50,275 nucleotides of DNA from assembly GCF_004349245.1 (NCBI RefSeq), contig NZ_SMLC01000041.1:1-50275 (forward strand). Reading direction: 5' to 3'. The DNA comes from Actinomadura sp. 6K520 (GTDB lineage Bacteria > Actinomycetota > Actinomycetes > Streptosporangiales > Streptosporangiaceae). The position numbers were made by a program, and so were the translations under genes. This document shows, in pieces, positions 16,047 to 24,224 of this stretch. Each line of letters starts with the position of its first letter. Position 1 is the stretch's first letter. Below the pieces are notes generated by a model. That model saw nothing but the letters and a program-made list of their open reading frames with translations. It did not search any database and was not told the origin of the DNA.

Positions 16047-16289
16047 GAAAAGGTCCTTCGGTATGTGTGTCGGCCGGCAGGGAACGAGGTTCAGCGACGA
16101 CACGAAGGACACAGCGCGCTGGCCACGCGGCCGAGGGCCACGGGGCTGTCGAGGAGGACTCGCGCTGGCATGCGTACAAGCAGACACTCGGTAACCAACG
16201 CTTGTCAAGCCGAACACCGGGAGTCCACCCGGAATCCGCCCGGCCCGGCGAGCATGCGCTCGGAATCGGATCAAGGAACGGAGTTCCAG

Positions 16290-17849
16290 ATGGATCGTCG
16301 ACGCGTGCTGCGCGGTGGCCTGCTCACCGGCGGCGGGGCCGCGCTCACCCTCCTCACCGGCGGCGGGACCGCCCTCGCCGAGCCCGGGAGGGGCACACCG
16401 GCGCTGCTCGGCCGGAACCGCCCGCGGCTGACCCACGGTGTCCAGAGCGGCGACGTGACCGCCCGCGAGGCCGTGGTCTGGGCCCGCTCCGACCGTCCCG
16501 CCCGCATGCTCGTGGAGGTGAGCCGCCGTCCCGACTTCCGGCACGCGCAGACCCTCCGCGGTCCCGTCCTGACCCCGGACACCGACCTGACCGGCAGGAC
16601 GTTCCTGCACGGCCTGCCGTCCGGTGCGGAGGTGCACTACCGCGTCCGGCTGGCGGACCTCGACCACCGGAACGTCTCGGAGCCGGTCGCGGGCCGGCTC
16701 CGCACCGCACCCGGCCCCCGCGACCGCGGGGACGTCCGGTTCGTCTGGTCGGGCGACCTCGCGGGCCAGGGCTGGGGCATCAACCCCGACCTCGGCGGCT
16801 ACCGCATCTTCAACGCGATGGGCGCCGTCGATCCCGACTTCTTCCTGTGCAGCGGCGACTTCGTCTACTCCGACGGCCCCCTCAGGGAGACGGTAGAGCT
16901 CCCGGACGGGCGCACCTGGCGCAACATGGTGACGCCCGAAAAGGCGGCCGTCGCGCAGACCCTTCCCGAGTTCCGTGGCCAGTTCCGCTACAACCTTGAG
17001 GACGCCGCCCTCCGGGCGTTCAACTCGCGCGTCCCGCTGCTCTACCAGTGGGACGACCACGAGGTCGTCAACAACTGGTACCCGGGCGAGATCCTCGACC
17101 TGCCGCAGTACACCGAGAAGCGCGTGGACGTCCTGGCCGCCCGCGCCCGCCGGGCGATGTTCGAGTACACCCCGGTCAGGACGGCCCGCTCCGGGCGTCT
17201 CTACCGGCGGATCCCGTACGGGCCGCTCCTGGACGTCTTCATCCTCGACATGCGGTCCTACAAGAACCCGAACGACGCCAACGGCTCGCCCACGCAGACG
17301 CACGGCCTGCTGGGCGCGGAGCAGTCGGCCTGGCTGAAGCGCGAGCTGCGCCGCTCGAAGGCCGTCTGGAAGGTCATCGCGGCGGACCTGCCCATCGGCC
17401 TGATCGTCCCCGACGGCACCGCCCAGGAAGGCACCGCCCAGGGCGACGGCGGAGTGCCGCTGGGCCGCGAGCGCGAGATCGCCGATCTGCTCTCCCACGC
17501 CAGGCGGCACCGCGTCCGGAACATGGTCTGGCTCACGGCCGACGTCCACTACACGGCCGCCCACTACTACGACCCCTCGAAGGCGGCCTTCTCCGACTTC
17601 GACCCCTTCTGGGAGTTCGTCTCGGGCCCCCTCAACGCGGGTGGCTTCGGCCCCAACGCGCTCGACGGCACGTTCGGTCCGCAGCTCAAGTTCGTCAAGG
17701 CGCCGCCCCGCGCGAACACCTCTCCGGCCGAGGGATACCAGTTCTTCGGCGATGTCGGGATCGACGCGCGCACCGCGACCCTGACCGTCCACCTGCGGGA
17801 CATCGACGGCAGGGCCCTCCACACGCAGGCGCTCACGCCCCGACGCTGA
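16290..17849 (+). CDS. phoD: PhoD-family alkaline phosphatase/phosphodiesterase, Tat-exported
   Basis: A 519-residue secreted phosphoesterase of the PhoD class, which needs Ca2+ and iron. It starts with a twin-arginine signal (MDRRRVLRGG, hydrophobic core, AXA-type cleavage at TALAEP). It then shows the PhoD N-terminal Ig-like domain (GVQSGDVTAREAVVWAR) and the metallophosphatase motifs CSGDFVYSDG, WDDHEVVNNW, LDMRSYK and TADVHYTAAHYYDP. ATG 16290 has AAGGAACGGAG upstream. In Streptomyces phoD is controlled by PhoP. I do not see a convincing pair of PHO-box repeats in the 243-bp upstream region. Confidence 0.92.
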   Translation: MDRRRVLRGGLLTGGGAALTLLTGGGTALAEPGRGTPALLGRNRPRLTHGVQSGDVTAREAVVWARSDRPARMLVEVSRRPDFRHAQTLRGPVLTPDTDLTGRTFLHGLPSGAEVHYRVRLADLDHRNVSEPVAGRLRTAPGPRDRGDVRFVWSGDLAGQGWGINPDLGGYRIFNAMGAVDPDFFLCSGDFVYSDGPLRETVELPDGRTWRNMVTPEKAAVAQTLPEFRGQFRYNLEDAALRAFNSRVPLLYQWDDHEVVNNWYPGEILDLPQYTEKRVDVLAARARRAMFEYTPVRTARSGRLYRRIPYGPLLDVFILDMRSYKNPNDANGSPTQTHGLLGAEQSAWLKRELRRSKAVWKVIAADLPIGLIVPDGTAQEGTAQGDGGVPLGREREIADLLSHARRHRVRNMVWLTADVHYTAAHYYDPSKAAFSDFDPFWEFVSGPLNAGGFGPNALDGTFGPQLKFVKAPPRANTSPAEGYQFFGDVGIDARTATLTVHLRDIDGRALHTQALTPRR

Positions 17850-17870
17850 GCGCATGGCACCATCGTCGGC

Positions 17871-18215
17871 GTGAAACGCGCATACGCCGGGATCGGGATC
17901 GCCGTCTCGGTCGGGCTCTGCCTGGTCCTGCCCGGTTGCTCGGACGGTGAAGAGGACCGCCGGGCCGACTGCGCGAAGATCTCGTCGGCCCTCTCGGCCA
18001 CGGCGGACCCGAGCGCGGAGCAGGTTCTGGACGCTCTGCGCAGGGTCCGCCCCGGCCTGGAGGACGACGACCTCGCCGAGCACGTCGACGACGTCATCGC
18101 CTACGGCGCCAAGGACCTCGCCTCCGACCGCAAGGAGAAGATGTCGGACGAGGAGGCCCTCCGCTTCGCCGAGGCCGCCGAGCGGATCCGCGACGCCTGC
18201 GGCCTCAGCGGCTGA
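17871..18215 (+). CDS. Small lipoprotein of unknown function
   Basis: A 114-residue protein with a lipoprotein signal peptide: positive start MKR, a hydrophobic stretch and the lipobox LPGC. It is followed by an acidic helical domain with two further cysteines (ADCAKI and RDACGL) that may form a disulfide. GTG 17871 is the start. It lies 21 bp behind phoD and is probably co-transcribed with it. I do not recognise the family. Confidence 0.7.
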   Translation: MKRAYAGIGIAVSVGLCLVLPGCSDGEEDRRADCAKISSALSATADPSAEQVLDALRRVRPGLEDDDLAEHVDDVIAYGAKDLASDRKEKMSDEEALRFAEAAERIRDACGLSG

Positions 18216-18297
18216 GGATCAGGTACGCGATCCAGGTGAGGACGAGGGTCACGGCCAGCGAGCCCAGGCACCCCAGCCGGGACGAGAAGATGAACAT
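18205..18297 (-). CDS. Very small membrane protein (30 residues)
   Basis: Short frame beginning MFIFSSRLGCLGSLAVTL and ending with a hydrophobic stretch and LILSR. The SRLGCLGSL start followed by a single membrane helix is a pattern I know from small actinobacterial proteins. A TAGGTG-type ribosome-binding site lies upstream of the ATG at 18297. It is convergent with the lipoprotein gene and overlaps its end by 11 bp. Role unknown. Confidence 0.55.
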   Translation of the reverse strand: MFIFSSRLGCLGSLAVTLVLTWIAYLILSR

Positions 18298-18626
18298 ACG
18301 CCGCACCTACCCCGGAATTTCCGGTTCTCGCCTGCTCGATGCCGGTCCGTGACGGGCAGGCGGTACAGCGGTCCGCGGGGGCCGCCGACGACGGCATCGT
18401 CTGACCCGGAACCTGCCCGGTGCTGCATCGCGTGCGTATGCGGCCATCGTTCGCTCAGACGGTGGTAAATAACCGACGCCGGGGGCTAGTACGCAATTCA
18501 ACCGCGGCATAGGTTCGTATGGTCGCCTTCCACGGAGGTGGGCCCCGATGACGTGGCCAGACCAGCGCGCCCCACCCGGAGATGTCTCTTCGTGAGTCCA
18601 CCCCGAGACGTCCCTGGGAGAAACGC
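18298..18626. other. 329-bp leader and promoter region of the cox operon
   Basis: The segment contains AT-rich islands unusual for this genome: TAAATA at 18466-18471 and a -10-like TAGGTT at 18510-18515. Downstream are a short frame with a strong ribosome-binding site (18548-18595) and two related near-palindromes, GAGATGTCTC (18579-18588) and GAGACGTCCC (18605-18614), 26 bp apart centre to centre. Together they suggest a roughly 100-base regulated leader in front of coxS. No regulator gene is adjacent. Confidence 0.4.
18548..18595 (+). CDS. Possible 15-codon leader peptide upstream of coxS
   Basis: ATG 18548 stands eight bases behind GGAGGT, a better ribosome-binding site than that of coxS itself, and encodes MTWPDQRAPPGDVSS before a TGA. 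It ends 31 bp before coxS. The peptide has no known relative and could be a translated leader that tunes coxS expression, or chance. Confidence 0.3.
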   Translation: MTWPDQRAPPGDVSS

Positions 18627-19118
18627 ATGCCACGTATCCGTGTCGAGGTCGATGGCGCGACGTACGAAGACGAGGTCGAACCGCGCCTCCTTCTGGTCCA
18701 CTACCTGCGCGAACGGCTGGGGAAGGTCGGCACCCCGGTCGGATGCGACACCAGCAACTGCGGAGCCTGCACCGTCCTGATGGACGGCATGAGCGTGAAG
18801 AGCTGCGCCGTCCTCGCCGTCCAGGCGGACGGCAGCGACGTGACGACCGTCGAGGGCCTCGGCGTCGACGGCACGACGCATCCGATGCAGCGGGCCTTCC
18901 ACGAGGAGCACGCGCTCCAGTGCGGCTACTGCACACCCGGCATGATCATGGCGTCTCTCGACCTGCTGCGCGAGAACGCCGACCCGTCCGAGGAAGAGGT
19001 CAGGGACGGGCTTGAGGGGAACCTGTGCCGGTGCACGGGCTACCAGAACATCGTCAAGGCCGTCCGGCGCGCTGCCAGTGAGATGCGCGACCCCGCAGAG
19101 CAGGAGGTGACGCCGTGA
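18627..19118 (+). CDS. coxS: CO dehydrogenase-type (2Fe-2S) small subunit CoxS
   Basis: A 163-residue iron-sulfur subunit of a molybdenum hydroxylase. The plant-type cluster is bound by Cys40, Cys45, Cys48 and Cys60. The second, xanthine-oxidase-family cluster is bound by Cys99, Cys102, Cys134 and Cys136 (CGYCTPG and CRCTG). It passes electrons from the molybdenum centre in CoxL to FAD in CoxM. ATG 18627 follows GGGAG. Its stop overlaps the GTG of coxL by four bases. Confidence 0.93.
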   Translation: MPRIRVEVDGATYEDEVEPRLLLVHYLRERLGKVGTPVGCDTSNCGACTVLMDGMSVKSCAVLAVQADGSDVTTVEGLGVDGTTHPMQRAFHEEHALQCGYCTPGMIMASLDLLRENADPSEEEVRDGLEGNLCRCTGYQNIVKAVRRAASEMRDPAEQEVTP

Positions 19119-21538
19119 CCGTACAGGAGGGCGACGCCAAGACCACGCAGGAGGTCGGCTCCCCGCGTAAGCGGTCGGAGGACGCCCGGCTCATCACCGG
19201 CCGCACCCGGTGGACCGACAACATGACGCCCGCGGGGACGCTGCACATGGCGTTCGTGCGCAGCCCCCACGCGCACGCGAGGATCACCCGCGTCGACACG
19301 TCGCAGGCGAAGGACCGTCCCGGGGTGGTCGCCGTGTTCAGCGGTGCGGACCTCGCCGAGGAGCAGGGGTCCCTGCCCTGCGCCTGGGTCGTCACCGAGG
19401 ACATGAAGCACCCCGAGCACCCGCCGATGGCGGTGAACGAGGTCCGGTACGTCGGTGAGCCCGTGGCGTGCGTCGTGGCCCGCGACAAGTACGCGGCCGT
19501 CGACGCGCTGGAGGAGATCGACATCGACTACGAGCCGCTGCCGGCCGTGGTCGACATGGACGCCGCCCTGGCCGACGGCGCCGATCTCGTCCACGAAGAC
19601 CTGGGCACGAACAAGTCCTACACGTGGGTGTTCGAGAACGGGGATCTGGACGCCGCGATGAGGGACGCCCCCGTCGTCATCGAACGCGAATACGTCAATC
19701 AGCGGCTCATCCCCACGGCGATGGAGCCGCGCTCGGTTCTGTGCGTCCCCGAGGACGAGGGCTTCACCCTGTACTCGGCCACGCAGATCCCGCACATCCT
19801 GCGGCTGATGCTTGCCACGGTCACCGCGATCCCCGAGCACCACATCCGGGTCGTCGCACCGGACGTGGGCGGCGGCTTCGGCTCCAAGCTGCAGGTCTAC
19901 GGGGAGGAGGTCCTCGCGCTGCTGATCGCCCGCAGGCTCGGCCGTCCGGTCAAGTGGACGGAGTCGCGCAGCGAGGGCAACATGACCGTCCACCACGGGC
20001 GGGACCAGATCCAGCGGCTCACGCTCGCCGCGGAGCGCGACGGGCGGATCCGCGGCCTGAAGGTGAACCTCCTGGCCGACATGGGCGCGTACCTGATGCT
20101 CGTCACGCCGGGCATCCCGCTGCTGGGCGCGTTCATGTTCAACGGCATCTACAAGATGGACGCCCTGTCGTTCACGTGCACGGGGGTCTTCACGACGAAG
20201 ACGCCCACGGACGCGTACCGGGGCGCGGGCCGGCCGGAGGCCACCTTCGCCATCGAGCGGCTGATGGACGAGCTGGCCGCCGAACTTGGCATCGACCCCA
20301 TCGAGGTCCGGCGCCGCAACTGGATCGCGCACGAGGAGTTCCCGTACGACACGATCGCGGGTCTCACCTACGACACGGGCAACTACGAGGCGGCGACGGA
20401 CAAGGCGCTGGAGCTGTTCGAGTACGACAAGCTGCGCGCCGAGCAGGCCGACCGCCGTGAGCGGCAGGATCCGGTGCAACTGGGCATCGGCGTCTCGACG
20501 TTCACCGAGATGTGCGGTCTGGCTCCGTCGCGCGTTCTGGGCTCACTGTCCTATGGCGCGGGCGGCTGGGAGCACGCCTCCGTGCGCGTTCTGCCGTCCG
20601 GCAAGATCGAGGTCGTCACCGGGACGTCCCCGCACGGCCAGGGCCACGCGACGGCCTGGGCGCAGATCACCGCCGACCGGCTCGGGGTGCCGTTCGAGGA
20701 CGTGAAGGTCCTGCACGGCGACACGGCGATCTCACCCAAGGGCATGGACACGTACGGTTCGCGTTCCCTCGCCGTCGGCGGGATCGCCCTGTACTCGGCC
20801 TGCGAGAAGGTCGTCGACAAGGCCCGCAAGGTCGCGGCGCACCTGCTGGAGGCGTCCGAGCAGGACCTCGACTTCAGCGGCGGGCGGTTCAGCGTCCGCG
20901 GCGTGCAGGAAGAGGGCAAGACGCTGCAGGAGGTCGCGCTGGCCGCGTTCGCGGCGCACGACCTGCCGGACGGGATCGAACCCTCTCTGGACTCCGACGC
21001 CACGTTCGACCCGGAGAACTTCTCCTTCCCCCACGGCACGCACCTGTGCGCGACCGAGGTCGACACAGAGACCGGGATGGTGAAGATCCGCAAGTACGTG
21101 GCCGTGGACGACGTCGGCACTGTCGTGAACCCGCTCATCGTGGAGGGGCAGGTGCACGGCGGCCTGGCGCAGGGCATCGCGCAGGCCCTCTACGAGGAGG
21201 CCGTGTACGACACGGAGGGCAACCTGACCACGACCACGATGGCCGACTACCTCATCCCGTCGGCCGCGGACCTGCCCACGTTCACGACCGACCGCACGGA
21301 GACGCCCGCGACGTCCAACCCGCTGGGCGTGAAGGGCGTCGGCGAGGCCGGCACCATCGCCTCGACGCCCGCGGTCGTCAACGCGATCGTGGACGCGCTG
21401 CGCCCCCACGGCGTGGACGACGTGCAGATGCCGTGCACGCCCGAACGCGTCTGGCGCGCACTGCGCGGAGAATCGAAACCGCGGGCCGCCGAACCCGGCG
21501 CCGGCGGCGGACTCGGCTCGGCCGGAGGTGACCAGTGA
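19115..21538 (+). CDS. coxL: Form II CO dehydrogenase-type molybdopterin large subunit CoxL
   Basis: An 807-residue molybdenum-pterin cytosine dinucleotide-binding subunit. The active-site loop reads AYRGAGR (367-373), the form II signature. True form I CO dehydrogenases have AYxCSFR, with the cysteine that bridges Mo and Cu. The conserved KGVGEAG glutamate near the C-terminus and the G-rich DVGGGFGSK are present. The gene order S-L-M is also that of form II. Form II enzymes are confirmed on CO in few cases, so the substrate may be another small carbonyl or heterocycle. Coupled to coxS and coxM by GTGA overlaps. Confidence 0.9.
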   Translation: MTVQEGDAKTTQEVGSPRKRSEDARLITGRTRWTDNMTPAGTLHMAFVRSPHAHARITRVDTSQAKDRPGVVAVFSGADLAEEQGSLPCAWVVTEDMKHPEHPPMAVNEVRYVGEPVACVVARDKYAAVDALEEIDIDYEPLPAVVDMDAALADGADLVHEDLGTNKSYTWVFENGDLDAAMRDAPVVIEREYVNQRLIPTAMEPRSVLCVPEDEGFTLYSATQIPHILRLMLATVTAIPEHHIRVVAPDVGGGFGSKLQVYGEEVLALLIARRLGRPVKWTESRSEGNMTVHHGRDQIQRLTLAAERDGRIRGLKVNLLADMGAYLMLVTPGIPLLGAFMFNGIYKMDALSFTCTGVFTTKTPTDAYRGAGRPEATFAIERLMDELAAELGIDPIEVRRRNWIAHEEFPYDTIAGLTYDTGNYEAATDKALELFEYDKLRAEQADRRERQDPVQLGIGVSTFTEMCGLAPSRVLGSLSYGAGGWEHASVRVLPSGKIEVVTGTSPHGQGHATAWAQITADRLGVPFEDVKVLHGDTAISPKGMDTYGSRSLAVGGIALYSACEKVVDKARKVAAHLLEASEQDLDFSGGRFSVRGVQEEGKTLQEVALAAFAAHDLPDGIEPSLDSDATFDPENFSFPHGTHLCATEVDTETGMVKIRKYVAVDDVGTVVNPLIVEGQVHGGLAQGIAQALYEEAVYDTEGNLTTTTMADYLIPSAADLPTFTTDRTETPATSNPLGVKGVGEAGTIASTPAVVNAIVDALRPHGVDDVQMPCTPERVWRALRGESKPRAAEPGAGGGLGSAGGDQ

Positions 21539-22392
21539 TCCCCGCGACGTTCGACTACACGCGGCCCGCCTCGGTGGACGACGCCGTCCGGGCGCTGTCC
21601 GACGCGGGCGAGGACGCCAAGGTCCTCGCCGGCGGGCAGAGCCTGATGCCGCTGCTGCGGATGCGGCTCGCCTACCCCGACGCGCTCATCGACGTCGGCC
21701 GGATCGGCGCGCTCCGCGAGATCCGGGACGAGGGCGACGCGCTCGTCATCGGCGCGATGGCCACGCACCACGAGGTGATCCGCGACCCGCTGGTGCGCGA
21801 GCACCTCCCGCTGATCGCGTCGGCGACCGAGACCGTCGCCGACCCGGCCGTCCGGCACCGGGGCACGTTCGGCGGGTCGATGGCGCACGCCGACCCGGCG
21901 GGCGACCTCCCGGCCGTCGCGCTGGCGCTGGACGCGGTGTTCCTCGTCCGGTCCGTGCGCGGTGAGCGGGAGATCCCGGCCGCGGACTTCTTCGTCGACT
22001 GGATGACGTCCGCGATGGAGCCGGACGAGCTGCTCGTGGGCGTGCGGGTGCCGAAGCTGGGGTTCGGCTGGGGCGTGCACTACGAGAAGTTCCACCGGAC
22101 GGCCCAGGCGTGGGCGATCGTGGGCGTCGCCTGCGCCGTCCGCCGCGACGGCGACGGGGTCGAGGAGGCCCGCGTCGCGCTCACCAACATGGGCCCGAAG
22201 CCCGTCAGGGCGAGCGCGGTGGAGACCGCCGTCAGCGGGCGGCCCGCGACGGAGGACGTGTTCCGCACCGCGGCGGCGCAGGCCGCCGCGGACACCGAGC
22301 CGCCCACCGACCTGCACGGGTCGTCGGAGTACCGCGCCCACCTGGCGACGGTGCTGACCGCCCGCGCGCTGAGCGCGGCGACCGGCGCCTGA
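21535..22392 (+). CDS. coxM: CO dehydrogenase-type FAD subunit CoxM
   Basis: A 285-residue flavoprotein of the xanthine dehydrogenase/CoxM family. The FAD-binding motifs are AGGQSLMPLLRMR (near 33-45) and TFGGSMAHADPAGD (near 112-125). Electrons leave here for the respiratory chain, probably with help from CoxG. The GTG start at 21535 overlaps the coxL stop (GTGA). It closes the co-transcribed S-L-M unit and is followed by two hairpins. Confidence 0.92.
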   Translation: MIPATFDYTRPASVDDAVRALSDAGEDAKVLAGGQSLMPLLRMRLAYPDALIDVGRIGALREIRDEGDALVIGAMATHHEVIRDPLVREHLPLIASATETVADPAVRHRGTFGGSMAHADPAGDLPAVALALDAVFLVRSVRGEREIPAADFFVDWMTSAMEPDELLVGVRVPKLGFGWGVHYEKFHRTAQAWAIVGVACAVRRDGDGVEEARVALTNMGPKPVRASAVETAVSGRPATEDVFRTAAAQAAADTEPPTDLHGSSEYRAHLATVLTARALSAATGA

Positions 22393-22412
22393 CGCGGGCC
22401 GGTCGAGGGCCG

Positions 22413-22448
22413 TGCGGCCGGATCCCCGGGTGCGGGGACCCGGCCGCA
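22413..22448 (+). terminator. Strong hairpin after coxM
   Basis: A 15-position stem (one A-C mismatch) around a GGGTGC loop, starting 21 bp after the coxM stop. No U-tract. Confidence 0.6.
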
Positions 22449-22455
22449 TGGACCC

Positions 22456-22479
22456 CCCGCCCGCCGGGTAGCGGGCGGG
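22456..22479 (+). terminator. Second tandem hairpin after coxM
   Basis: CCCGCCCGC pairs perfectly with GCGGGCGGG around CGGGTA, eight bases behind the first hairpin. The pair could end the coxSLM mRNA or lower read-through into coxG. Confidence 0.5.
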
Positions 22480-22585
22480 TAGCATCGCAGGTCCCGGGCC
22501 GGGACCGGCGGGGCCCCTCTGGCGACGGAACGGGCGTCCGCCGTAAGGTCGCGGGCAAGGTCTCCGGACGATAAGGACATTGATC

Positions 22586-23410
22586 ATGGAACTCGACCAC
22601 GATTTCACCGTCCCCGTACCGGTGGATCAGGCATGGTCGGTGCTGCTCGATGTGGAGCGCGTCGCCGCGTGCATGCCCGGCGCGACCCTCGACTCGATCG
22701 AGGGCGAGGAGTTCAAGGGCCGGATGAAGGTGAAGGTCGGCGCGATGACCATCACCTACCGCGGCTCCGCGCACATCGTGTCGGCCGACGAGTCGTCCCG
22801 CACGGTGACGATGGAGGCGTCCGCGAAGGAGGCCCGCGGCTCGGGGACGGCGGCGGCGACCGTCCAGGCGAAGCTGGTCGACGAGGGCGACACGACCCGC
22901 GTGACCGTGCACACCAAGCTGAACGTGACGGGGCGTCCGGCGCAGTTCGGGCGCAACATCCTGTCCGAGGTCGGCTCCAAGATCATTTCCCGGTTCGCCA
23001 AGGCGCTGGAGGAGGAGCTGGAGTCGTCCGGCGAGCAGCCGTCCGGCGCGGCCCAGGCGGAAGGCGCGGGCCAGGCGGAGAGCGCGGGCCAGGCGGCGGA
23101 GCCCGAAACCGGCGGCGGTTCCGTCACGGAGATCACCCCGGAGAGCGCCGCCGCGCCCGCGGCAGCCGAGGCGTCCGGCGAGGCCGCCGACGCGCCGGAG
23201 GCCCCGGCCGAGCCGCAGGCCGCCGCGGCGCCCGCGGCGAAGCGGGAGCGGCCGCTGCGGGTCGCGCGGGAGGACGACGCGATCGACCTGCTGGAGGTCG
23301 CCGGGCCGTCGGTCGCCAAGCGGGCCGTCCCGGCGGTCGGCGGGCTCGTCGGGCTGCTGGTGGCGTTCCGGCTGCTCGCCCGGCGCCGCCGCAGGCGCAA
23401 GAAGCGCTGA
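22586..23410 (+). CDS. coxG: CoxG-like SRPBCC protein with C-terminal membrane anchor
   Basis: Residues 1-150 form a CoxG/SRPBCC domain (MELDHDFTVPVPVDQAWSVL, ACMPGATL, FKGRMKVKVG). Next comes an Ala/Glu/Pro-rich linker of about 90 residues containing QAEGAGQAESAGQA repeats. The C-terminus is a membrane helix (AVPAVGGLVGLLVAFRLLA) ending in a basic tail. CoxG links the cytoplasmic CO dehydrogenase to the membrane and its quinone pool. ATG 22586 has AAGGA eight bases upstream; a TTG at 22580 is less likely. The 193-bp gap with hairpins suggests separate or attenuated expression relative to coxSLM. Confidence 0.85.
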   Translation: MELDHDFTVPVPVDQAWSVLLDVERVAACMPGATLDSIEGEEFKGRMKVKVGAMTITYRGSAHIVSADESSRTVTMEASAKEARGSGTAAATVQAKLVDEGDTTRVTVHTKLNVTGRPAQFGRNILSEVGSKIISRFAKALEEELESSGEQPSGAAQAEGAGQAESAGQAAEPETGGGSVTEITPESAAAPAAAEASGEAADAPEAPAEPQAAAAPAAKRERPLRVAREDDAIDLLEVAGPSVAKRAVPAVGGLVGLLVAFRLLARRRRRRKKR

Positions 23411-23483
23411 CGTCGGGGCCGGGTCAAACGCCGGTCAACGATCCGCCGCCGGACGGCGGCGTCGGTGGAACGCCGCGCCGCCC

Positions 23484-24203
23484 ATGCCGTCGGCTTGTCC
23501 CGTGGACACCATCGAGCTTCAGCGGATCGCGCGCATCGAGAACGACAACTGGTGGTACCGCGAGCGCCGCGAGATCCTGTCCGCGGAACTGCTGCGGTTC
23601 AGCGTGCCGGGTACGGCCGTCGACATCGGGGCTGCCGCCGGTACGGGTTCGCGGGTCCTCGCCGAGCACGGCTGGCAGGCCACCGCGATCGACCTTAGCC
23701 CGGACGCCGTCGCGCTGGCGCGCGCGCACGGCGTGGAGGCGTACGTGGGTGACGCGCGCTATCTGCCGCTCCCGCCGTGCGAGTACGACCTCGCGCTTGC
23801 CCTGGACGTGCTGGAGCACATCGAGGAGGACGCTCAGGCCGCGGCGGAGATCACGCGGGTGCTGAAGCCGGGCGGGACCGCCCTGGTGTCCGTACCGTGC
23901 GACATGGCCCTGTGGTCGGCGCACGACGTGGCCCTCGGGCGGGTCCGCCGGTACACCCGCCAGGCGCTCGCGGAACTCGTCGAGGGCGCCGGGCTGGTGC
24001 TGGAGCGGGTGTGGACCCGGGGGCTCCTGCTCCGGCCGTTCCTGCGCCGCCTCAGACACCGGACGGCGCGCCGCGAGGACCTGGCGCCGCTGCATCCCCT
24101 CGCCAACGAGGCGCTGCGCCTCACCGCCGCGCTGGAACGCCGCCTTCCGCCGAGCTCGTGGCCGGGCACCTGGCTGTTCGCCCGCGCCCGCCGCCCCGGC
24201 TGA
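23484..24203 (+). CDS. Class I SAM-dependent methyltransferase
   Basis: A 239-residue Rossmann methyltransferase. SAM motif I is VDIGAAAGTGSRVL, the acidic strand end is AIDLSP, motif II/III is YDLALALDVLEHI and the post-motif is LKPGGTALVSVP. NDNWWYRERREIL before the fold and RVRRYTRQAL after it resemble methyltransferases found near glycan genes. It converges on two teichoic acid synthase genes, so a cell-wall substrate is possible but unproven. The start is uncertain: ATG 23484 has only a distant GGTGGA. Confidence 0.8.
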   Translation: MPSACPVDTIELQRIARIENDNWWYRERREILSAELLRFSVPGTAVDIGAAAGTGSRVLAEHGWQATAIDLSPDAVALARAHGVEAYVGDARYLPLPPCEYDLALALDVLEHIEEDAQAAAEITRVLKPGGTALVSVPCDMALWSAHDVALGRVRRYTRQALAELVEGAGLVLERVWTRGLLLRPFLRRLRHRTARREDLAPLHPLANEALRLTAALERRLPPSSWPGTWLFARARRPG

Positions 24204-24224
24204 CCCCGCACCCGGGCTCCGGGG

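Noticed and set aside
16047..16289. PHO box upstream of phoD
   Set aside because: Only single GTTCA-like words are present; no pair of direct repeats with the expected 11-bp spacing could be found by eye.
18627..22392. Calling the operon a proven aerobic CO dehydrogenase
   Set aside because: The CoxL signature is AYRGAGR (form II); the copper-ligand cysteine of form I is absent, so CO as substrate cannot be claimed.
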